Source: CAZVNZ01 sp964628515 (GTDB lineage Bacteria; Bacillota; Clostridia; Christensenellales; Christensenellaceae). From it: a DNA stretch of 64,000 bases. The translations under genes were made by a program, and so were the position numbers. Positions 60,315 to 64,000 of the stretch are shown here, in pieces (position 1 is the stretch's first letter; each line of letters starts with the position of its first letter). The notes beneath the pieces are model-generated. The model was not told the DNA's origin, made no database searches, and saw only the letters and a program-made list of their open reading frames with translations. Location: assembly GCA_964628515.1 (NCBI GenBank), contig CAZVNZ010000012.1, forward strand, positions 20,801 through 84,800, given 5' to 3'.

Positions 60315-60998
60315 TTACTTATTTGTAAAATAGTATCCAACTCCCCATTTAGTTAAAATATATTCGGGTTTTGCAGGGTTTTTTTCTATTTTTTCTCTTA
60401 AACGTCTTATATGGACGTCCACCGTTCGTAAATCGCCCTGATGCTTCCAAATTATTTCCAGTAATGCGTTTCGCTCAAACACCTTGCCCCTGTTTGTTAC
60501 AAATAAATTCAGTAAATCAAATTCCTTTGCGGTTAGATTTACTTCCTCGTTGTTTAACTCCACACTTCTGTTAAGTAAATTTATTTTTAAATCGTTTACG
60601 TTAATTAAGGCGTCCGCTCCGTTTGATTTTGAAGAAGTTCTTCTTAGCACCGTTTTTATGCGTGCTTTTAATTCCAGCATATTAAAGGGCTTTGTTATGT
60701 AGTCGTCCGCACCGTATTCCAACCCCATAATTTTGTCCATGTCCTCCCCTTTTGCGGAGAGCATAATAATGGGTACATCGCATAAGCTACGTATTTTTTG
60801 GCACACTTCCATGCCGTCCACTTTTGGTAGCATTAAATCTAACAATACTAAGTTATGTTTGTTTTGGTCAAATATTTTTAAAGCCTCTTCCCCATCGTAA
60901 GCTACATCAATGTTGTAGCCCTCCTGCTGTTCCAAATTAAACCTTAATCCTTTAACCAAAGTTGGTTCATCGTCTACAATCAGTATATTTTTTGCCAT
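60315..60998 (-). CDS. OmpR/PhoB-family response regulator
   Basis: A 227-residue regulator. Receiver domain with the acidic pair DDEPT, phosphoacceptor in LVLLDLMLPK (about 52-61), threonine/serine in IIMLSAKGED and K in YITKPF. The C-terminal winged helix ends in RTVDVHIRRLREKI and WGVGYYF. These are WalR/PhoB-like features. AAGGAG lies upstream of ATG. First gene of a regulator, kinase, GerMN, GerMN cluster. Confidence 0.93.
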   Translation of the reverse strand: MAKNILIVDDEPTLVKGLRFNLEQQEGYNIDVAYDGEEALKIFDQNKHNLVLLDLMLPKVDGMEVCQKIRSLCDVPIIMLSAKGEDMDKIMGLEYGADDYITKPFNMLELKARIKTVLRRTSSKSNGADALINVNDLKINLLNRSVELNNEEVNLTAKEFDLLNLFVTNRGKVFERNALLEIIWKHQGDLRTVDVHIRRLREKIEKNPAKPEYILTKWGVGYYFTNK

Positions 60999-61042
60999 AA
61001 AAAAGCTCCTTTAAAATATCTGTAAAAAACTAATATATTGCT

Positions 61043-61072
61043 ATTATACCACACAAAATAAATATTTGTACT
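61043..61072 (-). promoter_or_regulatory. Promoter of the two-component/GerMN operon
   Basis: On the minus strand an extended -10 TGGTATAAT (61051-61043) with AGTACA (61072-61067) 18 bases upstream as a poor -35, about 45 bases before the regulator ATG. Confidence 0.55.
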
Positions 61073-61091
61073 GTTTTTTTTAAATTAAATG

Positions 61092-62165
61092 CTACCCCTT
61101 ATTTTTTATAGCCATAATTTTTTTAAGGCTGTCTTCAAAAGGTGGGTAGGCTATGCCGTATTCCGTTATTATTGCGGTAATTAAATGGGCGTCTGTTACA
61201 TCAAAGCTTGGGTTAAACACATTAACACCCGTGGGCGCCATTGGTTTTTTGTACCACATATCCGTAACTTCCTTGCCGTCTCTTAGCTCAATATGTATAT
61301 CCCCTCCGCTTTTACAGTTAAAATCGAGGGTAGAGGTGGGAGAACACACGTAAAATGGTATATTGTAGTGTTTTGCGGCTATTGCAACGTAGGATGTTCC
61401 CACCTTGTTTGCCGTGTCTCCGTTTTTTGCCACCCTGTCGCAACCTACAAAAACCCCTTGCACCCAACCGTTTTTCATAACCGTAGGCGCCATATTATCG
61501 CATATTACCGTGGTATCTATACCTGCAGAAAAAAGCTCGAAAGCAGTTAGCCTTGCCCCTTGAAGTAGTGGGCGTGTTTCATCGCAAAAAACCTTAAAGT
61601 TATAGCCCTTTTTATGCCCTAAATACATAGGAGCGGTTGCCGTACCGTATTTTGCGGTAGCAAGCTGACCTGCATTGCAATGGGTAAGCAGTCCCATATT
61701 GGGTTTGAGCAACGAAAGCCCGTACTCTCCTATTTGCTCACACACCCAAATATCCTCTTCCTTTATAGCTATTGCCTCTTTTTTTAGTAAATCTTTAATG
61801 TCTGCAACGCTTAAAGTTTTGTTTTCCAAAACAATTTTTTGCATACGGTTAAGCGCCCAAGATAAGTTTACTGCCGTTGGTCTTGCGCTGTCTAAATAAT
61901 CCTTTGCCTTGTTAAATTCGGCTAAAAACTTTGTGTAATAATTGGTGTTTATTTCCTTTGCACCCAAATAAATGCCTATTGCCGCCGCTACACCTATGGC
62001 AGGTGCTCCTCTTACTTGCAAGGTGTATATGGCATCCCATATGCTTTTTTGAGTGGTAAGTTCTATTACCTCTATTTCGTAGGGTAGTTTGGTTTGGTCT
62101 ATAATTGCAAGTGCGCTTTTTTCGTCTATTAATTCCACCGTATTGTAATCTAAAATATTTTTCAT
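61092..62165 (-). CDS. mtnA: 5-Methylthioribose-1-phosphate isomerase
   Basis: A 357-residue isomerase of the eIF2B-like group. It converts methylthioribose 1-phosphate to methylthioribulose 1-phosphate. It shows VRGAPAIGVAAA (about 52-63), THCNAGQLATA with the catalytic Cys, and GCDRVAKNGDTANKVGT with the catalytic Asp. No other methionine-salvage gene (mtnK, mtnB, mtnD) is adjacent. In many anaerobes MtnA works in the shorter DHAP-shunt version; which route applies here cannot be told. It follows the fucose-isomerase-family gene and a terminator-like hairpin. Confidence 0.95.
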   Translation of the reverse strand: MKNILDYNTVELIDEKSALAIIDQTKLPYEIEVIELTTQKSIWDAIYTLQVRGAPAIGVAAAIGIYLGAKEINTNYYTKFLAEFNKAKDYLDSARPTAVNLSWALNRMQKIVLENKTLSVADIKDLLKKEAIAIKEEDIWVCEQIGEYGLSLLKPNMGLLTHCNAGQLATAKYGTATAPMYLGHKKGYNFKVFCDETRPLLQGARLTAFELFSAGIDTTVICDNMAPTVMKNGWVQGVFVGCDRVAKNGDTANKVGTSYVAIAAKHYNIPFYVCSPTSTLDFNCKSGGDIHIELRDGKEVTDMWYKKPMAPTGVNVFNPSFDVTDAHLITAIITEYGIAYPPFEDSLKKIMAIKNKG

Positions 62166-62196
62166 TAGTATTGCTCTTTCCCTTTATTTATGCACT

Positions 62197-62225
62197 AAAA
62201 CGGCAAACATCTCAGTTTGCCGTTT
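62197..62225 (-). terminator. Hairpin between the fucose isomerase-like gene and mtnA
   Basis: AAACGGCAAAC and GTTTGCCGTTT are perfect 11-bp inverted copies with a 6-base loop, followed on the minus strand by TTAG. It lies 26 bases after the isomerase stop; a short T-run makes it a moderate terminator. Confidence 0.7.
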
Positions 62226-62250
62226 ATGCTTAATGTTATATAATTTATTC

Positions 62251-63741
62251 TTATACAAATGGATTTTCCCCATCGTACAGCCTTTCTTTTGGTTGGTTGT
62301 ATGCAATATCTTCTATGCCCAAAAACTTAAATACATCAAACAACTTTTTGCCGTAGTGCCCAAAAGCCACCGCACCGTGATGAGGGTATCTCTTCTCTAT
62401 CAGTACATAGCGGTAAAACCTTGCCATTTCGGGAATTGCAAAAATACCTATACCACCAAAACTTCTTGTGGGTACATCTAAAACATCACCCTGAGCAATA
62501 TACGCCTTTAACTCTCCCCCTGCATTGCTTTGGAGACGGTAAAAAGTGATTTTACCTGCTTTAATATCCCCTTCTAGCGTACCTCTTGTAATGTCCGGCT
62601 CTTTTAAATCGGGCTCTAAATCTCTCTTCATTATTAGCTGATGCTCCATAGTAGCCTGTTTTAGCATGGAAGAACAGGTGTTTCCGCAATGAAAGCCCAT
62701 AAATGTTTCCTCTAACTTAGCTTTGTAGCTCTTTTTAATATCCTCGTCGTAAATTTGCTTGGGTACCGTATTGTTAATATCCAAAAGGGTAACGGGTTTT
62801 TGAGAGATGCAAATGCCGATATATTCGCTGAGTGCGCCGTAAACATCTACCTCACAGCTAACGGGAATACCCTTGCCGGTTAAGCGACTGTTTACATAGC
62901 AAGGCACAAAGCCAAAGGCTCTCTCAAAAGCCGGCCAACATTTATTTGCAAATGCAACGTACTCTCTGCTACCTTTATGCTCTTCTATCCAATCTAATAA
63001 AGTAAGCTCGTATTGCGCTAATTTAGGTAGTATACCGCTGTGCTTGTTGCCTTTTCCCAACTCTTTTTCCATATCTGCAACAACCTTTTGTATACGCTTA
63101 TCATCCTTATGATTATTAAAAGCCGCCAGTAAGTCAAGCTCGCTGTTTTCTTCTAACTCTATGCCTAAATCAAATAGTGGCTTTATGGGTGCGTTGCAAG
63201 CAAGAAAATCGTTTGGTCTTGGACCGAAGGTTATAACCTTTAGCTTTTTTAAACCGCAAATTGCCCGTGCAATGTCTTCAAACTCAGCTATCATCTTTGC
63301 AAGCTCTACCGCTGTGCCCACAGGGTACTCGGGTATAAAGGCTTTAATTTTTCTAAGTCCTAAATTATAACTGCAATTTAGCATACCGCAGTAGGCATCC
63401 CCTCTGCCGTTGTATAAATCTCCGTCCCCTTCTGCCGCCGCAACATACATTGTAGGGCCGTGAAAAAACTTAGCTATCATAGTTTCCGGAGTTTCCGGCC
63501 CAAAGTTGCCTAAGAATACGCAAAGGGCATTAACCCCTGCTTTTCTTACATCCTCTGCCGCTTTTCTTGCATCCGTCTCGTTTTCTACCGTAACCTTACA
63601 TTCGTAAATATCCCCAAATTTTTTATATGCCTCTACAATCGCCCCTCTTCTTTTTTCCGAAAGCTCTATTGGAAAACACCCTCTGCTTACAGAAATAATT
63701 CCCATTTTTATTTTTGGTATGTTGATAATGTTTTGTGCCAT
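62251..63741 (-). CDS. L-fucose/L-arabinose isomerase-family protein
   Basis: A 496-residue protein. It shows a Rossmann-like N-terminus (KIKMGIISVSRGCFPIELSE), a middle domain (EVDVYGALSEYIGICISQKPVTLLDI, read by its acidic and NN residues), and a C-terminal FHCGNTCSSML with a His in the place used for metal binding by fucose isomerases. Members isomerise aldose sugars. The precise sugar is unknown. AAGGAG lies 7-8 bases upstream of ATG. It is upstream of mtnA on the same strand. Confidence 0.85.
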   Translation of the reverse strand: MAQNIINIPKIKMGIISVSRGCFPIELSEKRRGAIVEAYKKFGDIYECKVTVENETDARKAAEDVRKAGVNALCVFLGNFGPETPETMIAKFFHGPTMYVAAAEGDGDLYNGRGDAYCGMLNCSYNLGLRKIKAFIPEYPVGTAVELAKMIAEFEDIARAICGLKKLKVITFGPRPNDFLACNAPIKPLFDLGIELEENSELDLLAAFNNHKDDKRIQKVVADMEKELGKGNKHSGILPKLAQYELTLLDWIEEHKGSREYVAFANKCWPAFERAFGFVPCYVNSRLTGKGIPVSCEVDVYGALSEYIGICISQKPVTLLDINNTVPKQIYDEDIKKSYKAKLEETFMGFHCGNTCSSMLKQATMEHQLIMKRDLEPDLKEPDITRGTLEGDIKAGKITFYRLQSNAGGELKAYIAQGDVLDVPTRSFGGIGIFAIPEMARFYRYVLIEKRYPHHGAVAFGHYGKKLFDVFKFLGIEDIAYNQPKERLYDGENPFV

Positions 63742-63803
63742 ATGGCATCTCCTTTCCGCACAGATTTTTGTAAAACTTTGTTTAAGTGCAATCTAAAATT
63801 ACA

Positions 63804-63836
63804 CTGCAATAAACTTTTTGCATTGTTTTATTGCAG
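63804..63836. repeat. Inverted repeat in the leader of the fucose isomerase-like gene
   Basis: CTGCAATAAA (63804-63813) and TTTATTGCAG (63827-63836) are perfect 10-bp inverted copies with a 13-base spacer. They lie between the promoter and the ATG, where a sugar-responsive repressor could bind. Confidence 0.5.
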
Positions 63837-63853
63837 ATATATATATGCTTTAA

Positions 63854-63882
63854 ATTATACACCTGTGAGTTATTTTTGTACA
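63854..63882 (-). promoter_or_regulatory. Promoter of the fucose isomerase-like gene
   Basis: On the minus strand TGTACA (63882-63877), 17 bases, consensus TATAAT (63859-63854), about 110 bases upstream of the ATG. Confidence 0.55.
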
Positions 63883-63915
63883 GTATATATTATTTTGGGG
63901 AGTGGACAAACGCAC

Positions 63916-64000
63916 TTAAGATATAAAATCCACTACAGAAAAAGTTATTTCACCATTTTTATGTATTTGTCGATATTTATATTTTGCAACACCAAATTTA
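63916..64000 (-). CDS. C-terminal fragment of an unidentified protein (cut by window edge)
   Basis: On the minus strand an open frame enters from the right edge and runs 27 codons to TAA (63918-63916), encoding KFGVAKYKYRQIHK then NGEITFSVVDFIS. The basic KYRQIHKNG stretch is reminiscent of the end of family 2 glycosyltransferases, but this is recall from a short fragment. It probably marks the 3' end of a gene upstream of the fucose isomerase-like gene. Confidence 0.4.
   Translation of the reverse strand, partial: KFGVAKYKYRQIHKNGEITFSVVDFIS

Noticed and set aside
1..64000. tRNA, rRNA, CRISPR, phage or transposon genes
   Set aside because: Read for tRNA T-loops, regular spaced repeats, transposase and integrase motifs; none was seen. 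A tRNA or small RNA could still be missed without a program.

Overview
The window looks like the chromosome of a low-GC anaerobic Clostridia-type Firmicute. Support for this: AT-rich intergenic DNA with AGGAGG-type ribosome binding sites and several TTG/GTG starts; a hlyD-like/yggS/sepF/divIVA division cluster; a comEC-holA-rpsT block; lspA-rluD next to pyrimidine genes; a short archaeal/eukaryal-type ProRS; both pyruvate kinase and pyruvate phosphate dikinase; a B12-dependent (class II) ribonucleotide reductase; and GerMN lipoproteins. No rRNA, tRNA, CRISPR array, phage or insertion sequence was recognised. It is a core-genome window, and its interest lies in unusual versions of core systems and in readable regulatory sites.

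Layout. 0-7 kb: the end of cobT, a small membrane protein, a Nudix hydrolase, a repeat-rich coiled-coil membrane protein, a secreted 5'-nucleotidase-like protein with degraded active-site motifs, an FkbM methyltransferase and proS. 7-10 kb: btuDCF (B12 uptake), preceded by a complete cobalamin riboswitch with its terminator. 10-14.5 kb: a divergent argC-argB-argD-GNAT operon behind a palindromic ArgR-like operator, then two paralogous small membrane proteins. 14.6-21 kb: lspA-rluD-pyrC-pyrF-pyrK-pyrD-pyrE and an orphan MNT nucleotidyltransferase. 21-28.6 kb: an NhaC antiporter, an acetyltransferase, the division cluster, and a STAS/kinase/sigma/kinase partner-switching module. 28.8-34 kb: a chemoreceptor and ppdK. 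33.8-35.6 kb: cobU-cobS-cobC. 35.8-42.5 kb: the F-type ATP synthase operon. 42.7-48 kb: pyk, a 1-phosphofructokinase-like pfkB gene, an EF-G paralogue and a membrane protein. 48-55.9 kb: nrdJ with two NrdR boxes, murI, rpsT, holA, comEC and a metallo-beta-lactamase-fold protein. 56-64 kb: an ECF S component, two GerMN lipoproteins, a sensor kinase and response regulator, mtnA, an L-fucose isomerase-family gene and a gene fragment at the edge.

The most unusual item is the ATP synthase. The operon has no stand-alone delta gene (atpH). Instead the alpha gene carries about 70 extra N-terminal residues that read as the C-terminal, b-binding domain of delta. The delta N-terminal domain, which normally docks onto alpha, is missing. 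This would give a peripheral stalk joined covalently to alpha, with a three-to-one stoichiometry puzzle.

A second theme is vitamin B12. Uptake under riboswitch control (btuFCD), cobinamide salvage and lower-ligand attachment (cobU, cobS, cobC, cobT) and a major consumer (NrdJ) all lie in this window.
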